Shown: in pieces, positions 11,550 to 23,400 of the stretch | Numbering within the stretch: the stretch's first letter is position 1 | How the letters are laid out: every line of letters starts with the position of its first letter | NCBI RefSeq assembly: GCF_002994745.2 | Contig: NC_037091.1 | Location: 33,482,612-33,546,611 of the forward strand | Reading direction: 5' to 3' | Length of the DNA: 64,000 nt | Origin: Rosa chinensis | Lineage: Eukaryota; Streptophyta; Magnoliopsida; Rosales; Rosaceae | The notes under the pieces: model-generated | Database searches by the model: none | Told to the model about the DNA's origin: nothing | What the model saw: only the letters and a program-made list of their open reading frames with translations | Program-made: the position numbers and the translations under genes

Positions 11550-13970
11550 TTTTGGATATCAAACTTGAACGAGCTTGATTTTACTCCATTGGATTCTACG
11601 GGCATGGGATATTTATTGCCTATAATCCAAGATCCCTGTTCTAAAGGAACCGCTCAAGACTCACAAACTGAGATAGATAATTCCAGGGCACTCACCCTGA
11701 AGAAGCGCCACATGGAGATGGCACTCCAGTTTGAGTACATGAATGAGGATAGTGCTAGAAACCATTGGGTAGCGCTTTGTGAATGTTTTAACCACATTCA
11801 CAATTTTCCGAACTTAGAAGCATGATGGAATTATCTCTGCTTCTCTAACTTTGACAAAGTTATGGAATATTGTTCAGAAGCTCTCTGCATCAGACATTGA
11901 TGCATGCCTGTAAAAAACTATCACAGAAGAACAATTGATTGAGAAAACCCTCAATACCTTCCCCGTCTATGCTACAAGGTCCCCTGATTTATTCCGGACT
12001 CATGTAAGCGCAAGACAGATCACAAATCTCCATCAGCTAATAGGAGCTATGGCATGTGTTGAAAGGCACAGCCACGAACTTTGTGAATGGAAAATATGGT
12101 AGCCCTCAAGATGGCTATGAGCACCGTTCAATGGCTAGAAGAAGTCGCCATGGACGAAATGATCAACATGCTCATGAAGGTAATCGCCAAAGTTGGCAAA
12201 TACATGACCAAAGGAGTCATGACGTTGAGGGTTGGGGGTTGGACACCATGGCGCCACGTATGGCCATGGCAACACTACTCCAACGCCAATGGTCCTAGGG
12301 ACCATTTATGTTGCGTCAATACGCCTCAATCAAGAGAGCATCCTCTACATTATGTTTTATGGAGTACTTGATCAATGGTGATCAAGACATCGAGTTCAAA
12401 AAGACTTTAAACCTGGTGATGAAGACAAAATGCTGCAGATTTTTATTTCAAATAGTCTTTTATTTCCAAGAATTATGTAATGGCAGTAATGAGATTTTGT
12501 ATTAACTCTTTCTCTCTAGGCTCACCTAATTAAGTATGATGTCTAGGAAAGTAATTGAGATTAGTGGTACTTAAGAGAGCCTCGCTCCACTGACATCTCT
12601 TCCTACTTTCCTGGTCATATTTGATTAGTGACTACAATATGTCTAAGTTTGATTTCATTGGATTAGACTTTGGTTAAAGAAACTTTGATGTAATCATTGT
12701 CTATTCATAAAGTGTCGATTCTTTTACTTAATGTCCTGGACATACCTTAATTCGAACTTTATTATTTGAAAGATATAAGAGTCAATGGTTTTCATGTGGA
12801 AACACATTGTGAGAATGGACAAGAGTTCCTTTGCATCACCTCTAATGACTACGGACATAAACAAGTATTAGAGAAACTTATGTATCGCTCTAGTGGGTTG
12901 TATGCAACCACTATTCGAGTCATTGAATCCAACCATGTTATGGGATTCTGACACGTATAGGTTTTGGCACGACCGTTTGGGACACCCAGGTCATGATATG
13001 CTGATCTGTGATACTAAAGACTTCACACGGACATCTCTTCTTCAGAACGAAGAGAAGTAAGAATCAAAAGTCGATTCAAAGAGATCATTGCACCGCCGCC
13101 GCGCCTTGAGGTGCCGCGGCCATGCACCACCAGCAGGCCAACGCCGGCGCCGTGATCCCCCTGCGGCAAAATCATGGCTTTGACGCCATGTATGGAGACT
13201 TGGCTCCTTTCTCTACTTCTCAAAGTAAATTGTGACATTGTGGCTCAACCAAAACCTTCATAGGTTGATTATAAGGCCAATCTTTTGTTCTGTAAAGCCT
13301 GTTTTTTTAAGGATCACGACCATCCTATGAAAAGGACACTAAAGAAATAATTTCATTCTTACAAATAAGCCAAGGGGATTCTGTGGATCGATTCAACCAA
13401 CTTGCGGACTGCTTAGATGTTTTATGGTGTTGGTTGATATGCGGACACGCTGGTCACGTGTCGCACTATCGTCCACTCGTAATGCGGCTTAAGATGAACT
13501 CCTAGTCCAAATCATATGGCTATGGCCTCACTACCCGGATCATCCCGTTCAGTCCATTCGACTTGAAAATGCTAGAGAGTTTACATCAAAAATTTTCGAT
13601 GAATATTGCATATCATTGGGTATTGATATCAAGTATCATATTCCTATGTACACACCCAATTGGTCTCGTGGAAAAGCCACCATTAAAAGACTATAATGGT
13701 AGCCCGGACTTTGGTAATGCGCACCAATATTTCCGCTTGGGTTATCCAATATCGCATGCAGCTATGCTAATTTGTCTACGACTCATAGCAGCCACTCAAC
13801 TTTTATTTGCGCTACAGCTAGTGACTGGTTTCGAGTCTAATATCTCATACTTATGCATATTTGAGTGTGCGGTTCATGTGCCAATTGCGCCGCCACAGCG
13901 CATCAACATAAGTCATTGCAACGAATGCATATATATAATATATATATATAATGGCATCAAATAGATTTTG
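11550..13970 (+). pseudogene. Copia gag-pol remnant
   Basis: Fragments appear in the expected Copia order. A gag-like part lies at about 11565-12300 (MNELDFTPLDSTGMGYLL, then LQFEYMNEDSARNHWVALCE). A GAG-pre-integrase part lies at about 12890-12990, with 'HDRLGHPGHDM' readable across shifted frames near 12970. An integrase core part lies at about 13550-13700, with readable 'ENAREFTSK' and 'HIPMYTPNW' segments. There are many stops and shifts. Reverse transcriptase and RNase H were not seen before the sequence changes character at about 13980. The element would have encoded the proteins for its own transposition and is now dead. Confidence 0.65.
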
Positions 13971-13979
13971 AACATGGAG

Positions 13980-15985
13980 TAAATAGTGATGGGTTTGATG
14001 ATAAGCAAAACGATGTCAAGCAACTGGTTTTTGACGAGAAATTGAGCATTTTCCAGTCAAGTTCATACCAAATGCATGGTTTGGAAGCTAACGTTGAAGC
14101 AGATGTCAGCAATATCAAGCCAATGATTAAAAGTGTGCATGTTGAAGGACATGAATGTTATGATAAATCCAATGAGTCTTTACAAGTGAACTTTGATGCT
14201 AGTGATGCTGGAATAAATCAAACTACCCACTCAATTGGTCCGGATGATAATGATAAAGATGGAAACTGTGATGGGAGTGGAGAGTTTGGAAACCACAGCA
14301 GAAAGAGACTCATAGAAGAACATCTTGTGACAAATACTCTAGTTACTGTTCAATTTGTTGATCCTTATGAAAACCAGATCTGTCCGGCAGCTAATTTACA
14401 CAAAGATGATGATGCCGGTAATTTTAAGAAGATTTTTGCTAGTATACCTGAAGTTAGTATTTTTTTCTTGGAATGTCAATTTGATTGCAGCATGTGTCAA
14501 GTTTGGTGATACAAAAAGTGGCCATCAATTGTTTGATAACATCTTATGCTCTAATGCGAGTTCATGGAATGCCATACTCTCTGGTTACTTCCAGAATGAA
14601 GATCACATGGAGGTAAAGCATATATTTCATAACATGCAAGATTTAGATGCTTGTTGGAACGCCAAGATGGCAGGTTTTTCAATCAATTCTCAAGATAAGG
14701 AAGTTTTCACGTACAGGAACATGAGACAACATGAGATGTTTCCCACGCATTTCTCTTATGCTCCTCTATTGAGTTGGTGTGTAAAGCTAGCTTCTTCATT
14801 TCAAGAGAAGCAAATTACTTCTTCATTGGCATCAATAAAAATTTCATCTGCCATAGTGTTTGTCATGGAAGCTGATGAGAATAACCATTTACCTATAAGT
14901 CAATGGCTCATTTGTTGCTTATTACTCTGTGAGTGCATAAAGAAAGTTCTTACACTTGTTGGCAAGGGAAAACTCAGAGAAATGGCAGCAATAGTCAACT
15001 GGTTCTTGTGTGCAATTTCAGAATTTGGCATTTTGGCTACTCTAAATGCAGGGTTGAAGGAGCTTGTTAAGGGAGATCAGCAGCTTCAATTTTTCGTAAC
15101 TTCTGTTATTGTGTTTGTCATGGGAGGAGCATTTACAAGTTTGGAGTTGCTGCAAAATGAATGTCTGATTGATCAAGCAAATGCCAAGGCTATTGTTGCA
15201 AGTGCTATTATTCAGTTGCATTTAAATGAAGCTACTGAATTGATTCTATCAAATGGCATGAGAGCTTACTATAAGAGTACAAAATTTCTTGATGATCAGG
15301 TTATCTTCACAAGGTTCTCATATGGGGGTCTGTTCGAACTTTTTGCAAGTGAGTACTTTTCTTGCTCGATGGGGCCAAGTATTGTAGGAGACATTGGTGT
15401 ATATGGTTATAGACCCTCAGTTTTGATGAATATGCTTGCGAGTTGGCTATATGTTTCTTTGAGGTATTGTTTTCCTCCAGCTATCCCAATGGTTACTACT
15501 TTTCTTCTTTCTATGGCACTAGTTATGTGTGTGACTACTTGTGGTGTGATGAAGACTATAGAAAAAGCACACACTGATGAATTTGCTGAGAAAGCTATGT
15601 TGCTGCCATATGGAATTTCTGATGTGGGAAAAGGATTTATATATGATATACATTGCTTGCAACTCTTGCTGGACTTGGTAAGAAAAATGTTGCAGACTTC
15701 GACATGGGAGAATACAAAATCCGTGCAGACTCGCATGACTGTTATTAGTTCCCTTTGTTCTCCATGGTGATAATTAAAGTTGATGAAGTTCTGGAGTTCT
15801 CAAGCAGGGACAAAGAATTAATCAAGGAAAATTCTACATATGAGAGTGTGACTGCAGTAAGGGTTCATCTTGATCAGTTCAAGGCATTGGTTAGAGATGT
15901 CCAGATTTTGCCTCAGAGTGTGAAACTTGAGGACAAGTTTCTGTTAAGGGGGCTACATTGTTATGAAAATAGGCTTAAATAGGCA
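13980..15985 (+). pseudogene. Chimeric locus: unknown acidic segment + PPR-like segment + unknown segment
   Basis: Three differently styled coding-like stretches follow one another. (1) 14042-14509 is an acidic, Asn/Asp-rich 155-aa ORF I do not recognise. (2) A 471-aa ORF at 14355-15770 has a PPR part at about 14480-14820: 'LFDNILCSNASSWNAILSGY' followed by a repeat with 'MQDLDACWNAKMAGFSIN', a pattern typical of PLS-class PPR proteins (F/LFD...SWNAxxxGY). (3) The same ORF continues to 15770 with hydrophobic sequence of no known family, followed by a 75-aa ORF at 15755-15982. The PPR piece has no complete array and no organelle-targeting start. It directly follows the decayed Copia element, so gene-fragment capture is plausible. 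Whether it is transcribed is unknown. Confidence 0.4.
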
Positions 15986-15999
15986 TTCTTGTTCTGAAT

Positions 16000-16260
16000 A
16001 GGAGAGCTCATTATGTGTCATGTGCTGTGCACGTGTGCAGTGGGTTAATTAGTCGTTGATCAGGTTAATTTGGGTTAAGTCGTTAATTAGCTGGTTGTTA
16101 TTGTAGCCAATGCTAAGTAGCTCATCCTTGGGTTATATAAACCAGAACTCTGTACTCCTTTCATCATCTATCAATATATTAGTATTTCTTCTTGCGTTAT
16201 TTTCTTCCTTGTGCAATTTCTTTCTTCGTTGGGGTTCATACCTTAACACAAAGGATAAGG
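16000..16260 (+). promoter_or_regulatory. Possible LTR or promoter-like segment with TATA-like box
   Basis: The segment holds 'gttatataaacc' near 16133, then a pyrimidine-rich run and 'tatcaatatattag', and ends near 'cataccttaaca'. This order (TATA box, short leader, CT-rich end) resembles a plant retrotransposon LTR. Neither a matching copy nor a TSD was found, so it is only suggestive. Confidence 0.25.
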
Positions 16261-16609
16261 AAAATCTGGAATTTCTGACAAGTCTTTCTGCGAAGCATTT
16301 TCAAGATCGTTGTTGGGTCAAGTTTCAAGAAGATTTTTAGAAGGTCTTTGCAAGTTTCTGAAGAGTGACATCAGGAGTATTATGTGGCAGAATATCACCT
16401 TCGAATATGTTAGGAACCCTTGTCAAACATGGAGAGGAAAATCAATCCTAGTTGAGAAAGGAAAGTGAATTAAAGGCTATATTTTCTGAAGATATTCTTG
16501 GCAGATTTTGGGACGAATTTTATTGGATTTTTGTTGCGTTATACTTATCAAGAGATGATTAGAAAGACTTAAGGAAGGTTCGGAAGATTGTGTGGCAGCT
16601 AAGCAAGTG

Positions 16610-17680
16610 CAATTGGGGAAGAATAAGGAGAACTCAACCCGGTTTTGAAGAGGAAAGTTAGGGGTTTGTAAACAATAAAATAGGAGGCTTCCTTACGTCA
16701 TTGGTAGACCATATCATATAGATTTCACACCTCAAAACAACCCTAGCTCTCTGGTTTTCGAAGCTCCATACAAGCATAAGGAAAAGAAGCCGCCAAAGTC
16801 GCCATCTGCCACCACCGTGAACATCTATCTTCAAGCAACATCCATCGTGCCTCTTCACTCCTTTTCTGCGACTTTGTTTTCTTATTTTCAATATGTTACT
16901 GTGTGTTTACCTTAGAACAATGAGTAGCTAAATACTTTTGTGTTAGGGGCTAGTTTGAAGCCCTAAACTATGGTTCAAGTTTCATAATAAATTTCAATGT
17001 TTTAGTTACTTTGTCGATGAGATTGTTCTTTGGTTCTGAATTAGATGAATCTTTTATATGTATGTTTTATGTGGTTGCAAACATACAGGATATGCATGTA
17101 ATTGGTGCTAGGTTAAATAGCAATTCACCTAATAGTTTTGTGATTTTAACCAAACTAGTAAAACCTCTCGCTAAGGTGTGTACCAAAGATGAGGAATGCA
17201 ACTAGACACGCTTGTTGTACTAGTTTGTACACTTAGATTGACATCCTTCCATATGAGCTTAATGCTTTACAACTTGTTAAATGTAGGAGCCGCTTGTGAT
17301 CTCTATGTTGCATGCTTTTAAAAGGTTCTAGTAACGGCGCTTGTTCTTGTTAGAACATTATAGGAAAGTAATATATAAGGTACTTAGCTTGCTTCTAGCT
17401 TTGTAACTTGGTCAATCTCTTTCTCATGACTTAGTAATAAACATAGGAAGAAAAATTGGAACTTGGATTGTGTTTAGGGGTGGATAACGAACTCCTAACT
17501 GCTCATCATCATATTCACAAACTTTATAGAGATTCATCTTTTGTTCTTACTTTATTTTCAGCAAAATTAATCAACAATCCCCCCCAATTGTGTTTTTCAA
17601 TTTGTTTTATACTGTAGTTTAACATTCTAGTTTTCTTTGTTTTGTAGGTTACAGAAATTGAAGGTGAACCCTTGATCCTT
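16610..17680 (+). repeat. Second copy of the dispersed repeat seen at 430-1480
   Basis: Same ordered motifs as the copy at 430-1480: a pyrimidine-rich lead-in, then 'agtagctaaatacttttgtg', 'ttaggggctagtttgaagcc', 'gatatgcatgtaattggtgc', and a late 'tgtagtttaacattctag'. No protein is supported. Copies this diverged imply an old family. Confidence 0.4.
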
Positions 17681-19850
17681 GGCGTAGAACAATCCCTTAC
17701 TTTCACTACTACAACTTGACAACAAAAAGGGTTTTAAATTGCGTGTTGTTTTTAGCAGAACACGTTGAAGCAGCTGAATTTTGTTCTTTTCGTAGTCACC
17801 ACCTTTCACTGAAGACTTCTTAGCAGCAATCACGTAGATCTTACCCTGAAATTTAAACAAAAAGATAAGCTAACAAGTGATCAAATAATCAACTGTAAAC
17901 ATTTGGAAATGATGGGCTTCGAATATATCGAAGATCGATAACCTCAAAGTTTTGTTCTCCTAAACTGAGACAAAAGTTTTTGAGTATTTAGTTCATTATC
18001 CATAGTCAAAAGTGCATTATCATAGATTTAAAGAAGGGATAGTTACAGACTGGCTATATAATCAGTCAGGTGGGAATTTCAGGATTTTGAAGAAGCAATA
18101 ATGAAAAATACGAATGGTGATGGCTAGTGAAAAGTATGAGAAATCCAACTAGCTAGCTCACACACAGAGAGATACACAATCTCAAACTCCTCCAGATAAT
18201 TTAAACCTACTAACTTACCTAGTTCCTAGACTTAAAGACTGAGCAAGTAGGAGAAGGATATATATATAATACTAAGTAAGCGAGTTCTGATTCTATCAAG
18301 GTATATATAATAAAATGTACAAAGGAGGATGGTATGATAGTCCATGATTCATGTAATATATATCGTAGTTGAATAACAACATATGAACTTCCACAGTAAT
18401 TATATATGCACATGCTTTGAATAAGACCATACATATAAGAAAATCAACAGGAATCACATGTATATTTTTCAGTTGCCTTTTTTTTATAATTTAGTCTACA
18501 TTCCCTAAACAATTAAAACCAATTCAACTAAAAAAAACTGAGTATGAGTACAGATAGAATCCAATTATCCAAAAAACCAAACCAATTCAACTATACAGAC
18601 TCAATATATTGTTTTTTTTAGATCTGCAGTCCCTAAACAACTAAAAGAAATGAAATCAAGTTCTCATCTGCATAACAAAGAGAAGGAAAACAGCTAAACC
18701 AATTCAAAACAGCAAATCCAACGACTGGACTCACTGGAGCATGGTCAGAAACCTAAAATCTAGAATATCTTCCACTTTTCAAAAACGTAAAAACAGGTAC
18801 ACATGAGTATGATTGAAGAGGAGGTTAATGGATTTGAATGCATTGACTTATTCCTTGCTTACACATTACTTACTGGGCACAGGTAATGGCTTATTTCATC
18901 TAGTGTCTTTTTGGGTTTTTGATGTCACTTGAAAAATGTAAAATTTTAGGACAACTTTACCATTTATTTCTTTCACCATTGTTACTGGAAGTAGAAAGAA
19001 ATGGTATAACATAAGATTTAAGAGATACCAGGGATCCAATGGCTTGTCTGAAATGCTTGAGTTCATCCCAAGCTAAACTGGCATACTGCATTTTTGTTTA
19101 TTTGATAAGAGTTTATAATACAATAAGGCAAGGTAAAAATAATATCAAGGTACGTCATCTGTTGCTTTATACTTTAGTGCTCCAACTCAGCCAAACCAGC
19201 TTTTTCATATTCCCCATAACTAACCGAACTGCACTCTCACCGGAATAGAATGTTGTAGAGAAATATAATTATAAGGCAAAATATAAAGTTTCCCTCTATT
19301 AATCTCTATAGACTTATGAAAATGTGCTTCATGACACACAATTCAACTCACCACCAAATTCTGATCTTGAAGATTCAACAATAACTCCATCCAATGTTCT
19401 AACAGTGCAATGACCGAACAAATTAATCTAGCTTCCACCATTTGCTTTTATACACACAGTTCAAGTGCTATATTGGCTTCCCTAACCTGATCACCATGTG
19501 AAGGTGTTGAATCACCTCTACCAGGTCTGATCACTACTTTCATCAAGCTTGTAGCGACTATTTTCATCCTTCTATTACCAAACAAAAATCAACAAAAATT
19601 GAGTAGCATTTCAATTTCCACATATTCATTATGTAACTTGCTACCTACCTCTTTTCGTCATCATTAGGTTCTTTCTTTGGCTTTTGTGGTGCTGGGACTT
19701 CGCAGAAGTTCAAGAAAGATGAAATCCCTAGCCGTACATGAAGCAAAGAGTTCCGGTTAGTTGAGGCAGAGTGGGAATCTTCGTATACCCAGTTAGCTTG
19801 GGAATCACAGAGCTTACCTGAAATTCGGATGGTTGACAACAAATCTGGGC
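17640..19850 (-). other. Region with two short minus-strand ORFs that may be exons of an unrecognised gene
   Basis: Two stretches look exon-like. At about 19842-19645 a Lys/Pro-rich end (PAPQKPKKEPNDDEKR) runs up to a good donor-like 'gaggtaggt'. At about 17850-17750 an acceptor-like 'aaatttcag' is followed by a frame reading GKIYVIAAKKSSVKGGDYEK. They could belong to one spliced gene whose 5' part is interrupted by the solo LTR at 19856-20289. I do not recognise the product. The DNA between is AT-rich and featureless. Both ORFs may also be chance. Confidence 0.2.
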
Positions 19851-20294
19851 TGATTTGTTGGAAATAACATTAATTTAGAATTATGTTGAGAGTTATATGG
19901 AGAAAATAATAGTGAGAATTATGATGCATGCGAATAATGGTGAGAGTTAATGGCTTCATAGGTTATGGGAGCTAGGCAGGTTTAAGGTTATTATAACGGT
20001 CTAATACTTATGTCTGTTGTAATTGTCATAATTATGGCATTGTTTAGTGTAGACCTATAGAAGTAGGCTAGTCTAGTTGGGTAATGTGTGTAGAGCAGTA
20101 TTTTGTAGAAGTATCGTAAGAGTGAATTAATTCCTTTATCAAGTATTTTGAGAGTCTCCTCCATATCTCTCTCTAGGAGCTCTGTACATGCCTTTGGGCT
20201 GTACATCTCTCATATTATGTGTCATTCATGCACATATCTCCCTATCCAAAATTAGTTTTCAATATTTACGCTTCCGCTGTTATCCAACATGATT
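19851..20294. mobile_element. Solo LTR with 5-bp TSD
   Basis: The LTR spans 19856-20289 (434 bp). It begins TGTTGGAAATAAC and ends GTTATCCAACA, so the terminal repeat TGTTGGA/TCCAACA is perfect. It is flanked by an exact 5-bp duplication TGATT at 19851-19855 and 20290-20294. There is no internal coding DNA on either side. This is the usual result of recombination between the two LTRs of one element. The superfamily cannot be told from the LTR alone; Copia/TRIM-like is a guess. Confidence 0.85.
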
Positions 20295-20446
20295 GGCTCG
20301 AGAATCGTCGATCCTGGAAGCTTCAATTCCCTATTTGTAATAAATTACAAAAATGAAACATCTAAGAAAATCTTTATTCTGGAAATAAGATGGCAGAGAC
20401 TAAAATATATACATAGGAAGAAGCATACTCTCTGACTTTCAGTTTC

Positions 20447-23400
20447 TCAAATAGTCAAACCCTTGAGAGCAAGCAATTCACCACATGTTATCATATGTAG
20501 TGGCCTTGACAAATGTAGCCTTTGAGTTTCCAATTGTTGATAAACTTGTTTCATTGTTGGACGAAATTGAGGACTGGAATTCATGCATGAAAATGCTATC
20601 TTCACAATAGAGAGCACTTCCCCTGTAACTTGACGAGTGGGAGGTGATATGCGTTGGTCTAAAACATCCACAATTGGCATTTCAATGGCAGGTAATGCAG
20701 TTGATGAGGACGATGATAAAGATGACAGAAGATCTCCAGGATGTCTTCCCATAATTATTTCCAATGTCAACACTCCAAAGCTATAAACGTCACACTTCTC
20801 ATTCACTTCCATTGTATAAGCAAGCTCTGCTCAGAAAAAATCCTCGAACAGTCAAATTTTTACGATACATATAATATCAAGTTAATGGAATCTTAACATA
20901 ATTAAACTATGCATGATATGGCAACAAGTTCAGTGTTCATAACATTTGGTATGGGGTGGCTGTTTATCAAAATCAATAACTCTAACACACACAAGAAAAA
21001 AATGAGGATGAATAGTTTGTTTAAAAATAAAAATGAACACAACATGATGAAAAAAAAAAAAAAGGAAAAGAAACATCATTAAGTGCAAGGTCCTGAAGGA
21101 ATCATTGGCATAAGAAACATAAATACAAAATGTGATAAATATAGAGATCTGCAAGTCCACTAAACCAAGAAGGAAAAAAAAAACAGTATTACCTGGTGCA
21201 ACATATCCATATGTGCCTACAAGGGCAGTCCAATTAGCTGAGTTTGGGTTTAAGAACTTAGCAGTGCCAAAGTCTGAAACGCAAGCCTCATACTCTGCAT
21301 CCAGTAAAATGTTCTTGCTCGATATATCCCGATGTACAATTGGTGGCATGCAATCATGATGCATGTAACACAAGGCAAGAACTACACCTTTCACGATATT
21401 CACCCTTTCACTCCACCCTAGTTCTTTAGCTTCCTGAACCTTGCTCAACACTCTGGCCAAACTACCCTTCTCAAGATACTCATACACCAAAAATGAGTGA
21501 CACCTATGTGAACAAAAACCATAAAGCTTCACAATATTTCGGTGTCGCATCTCAGTTAGTGCCCTGATTTCATTCAAGAATTCTTTTTGAAGATTCTCGC
21601 CATCAGCGCATAACAAATGGAGTTTCTTCACAGCTACTGTGTTAGCATTTGACAAAGTTGCTTTGTAGACAGTTCCATGTTCTCCCTTCCCTATGCAATA
21701 CATAGAATCAAAATCTTTTGTTGCCCTTATGATTTCCTCATACATCGTCTTCCCATCAAACTTCAATATCGAAAAAGAAATTTCGTCATCCCTATTTTTT
21801 TCTTCTAGATGCTTATGCTTCTTTTTCCTTTTTGCTACAAAAGCAAATATAAAGGCTAGAAGTGCAATTGCTCCAAGAACAAGGAAGATCATCAGAAGTA
21901 TGAGTTTATGGTCTTTTTTTGGGCTTTCATTATTGCAAAGTTGCAAAAAACTTGAGTTGCCACACAAGCCCTTGTTGCCTTGCAATGCTTCTGGAGGAGC
22001 AGCTAGAAATGCTTTGATGTTGGGAAGTGGACCTTCCAAGTGATTGTAGGATATGTCAACATACGTTAGCCCATGCATGTCTTCCATACTTGTTGGAATG
22101 AAACCAAAAAGATTGTTGTGGGATATATTAAGTATCTCTAGACTCTGCATTTTGCTTACATCTGATGCTATATGACCTTCAAGTGCGTTAAAACTCAAAT
22201 CTAGTTGGGATAGTTGAAATAACTTCCCCAACTGAAATGGAATTGCTTGACTGAACTTGTTGTTGCTCAAATTCAAGTAATATAACTTATGAAAGTCACC
22301 TACAAAGCTTGGAATTGAATCGTTCAATTTATTTGCTGATACATCAAGATATTCTAGATCAATTAATGATTTCAACTCTAAAGGGACACGACCTGAAAGT
22401 TGATTGCCATCCAACATCAGTTTCACCATTGAAGTTAATCCCCCAATCTCCTTTGGAATTGTGCCGACTAAACCATTTGATGAAAGATCCAGCACATTAA
22501 TTTGGGTTGCGTTTCCAATCTCGGCTGGTATAGAACCAGTAAGTTGATTGATGCTCAATTGTAGATCTGCCAAAGATTTCAAGTTCCCTAACTCTTTTGG
22601 AATGGTGCCAGAGAGTTTATTTGAATAAAGATAAAGAGTGGTAAGGTGGGTCAGATCACCCAATGTTGACAGAATTGAACCATTGAGTTGATTGTAGCAC
22701 AAATCTAGACCCACCAAATATTTCAGATTCCCTAACTCTGTTGGAATGGTGCCAGAGAGATTATTTGAACCGAGATAGAGAGCAGTAAGGTTGGTCAGAT
22801 CACCCAATGTTGTCGGAATTGAACCACTGAGATGATTGATGCTCAATTCGAGATCCACCAAAGATTTCAGGTTCCCTAACTCTTTTGGAATGGTGCCAGA
22901 GAGATTATTTGAACCGAGATGGAGAGCAGTAAGGTTGGTCAGATCACCCAATGTTCTCGGAATTGAACCACTAAGATGATTGAAGCTCAATTCTAGACCC
23001 ACCAAAGATTTCAGGTTCCCTAACTCTTTTGGAATGGTGCCAGAGAGGTTATTTGAATGGAGATAAAGAGTGGTAAGGTCGGTCAGATCACCCAATGTTG
23101 TCGGAATTGAACCACTGAGATGATTGTTGCTCAATTCTAGATCCACCAAAGATTTCAGAATCCCTAACTCTTTTGGAATGGTGCCAGAGAGATTATTTGA
23201 ATCTAGATAAAGAGTGGTAAGGTCGGTCAGATCACCCAATGTTGTCGGAATTGAACCACTGAGATGATTGTTGCTCAATTCTAGATCCACCAAAGATTTC
23301 AGGTTCCCTAACTCTTTTGGAATGGTGCCAGAGAGGTTATTTGAATAGAGATAAAGAGTGGTAAGGTCGGTCAGATCACCCAATGTTGTCGGAATTGAAC

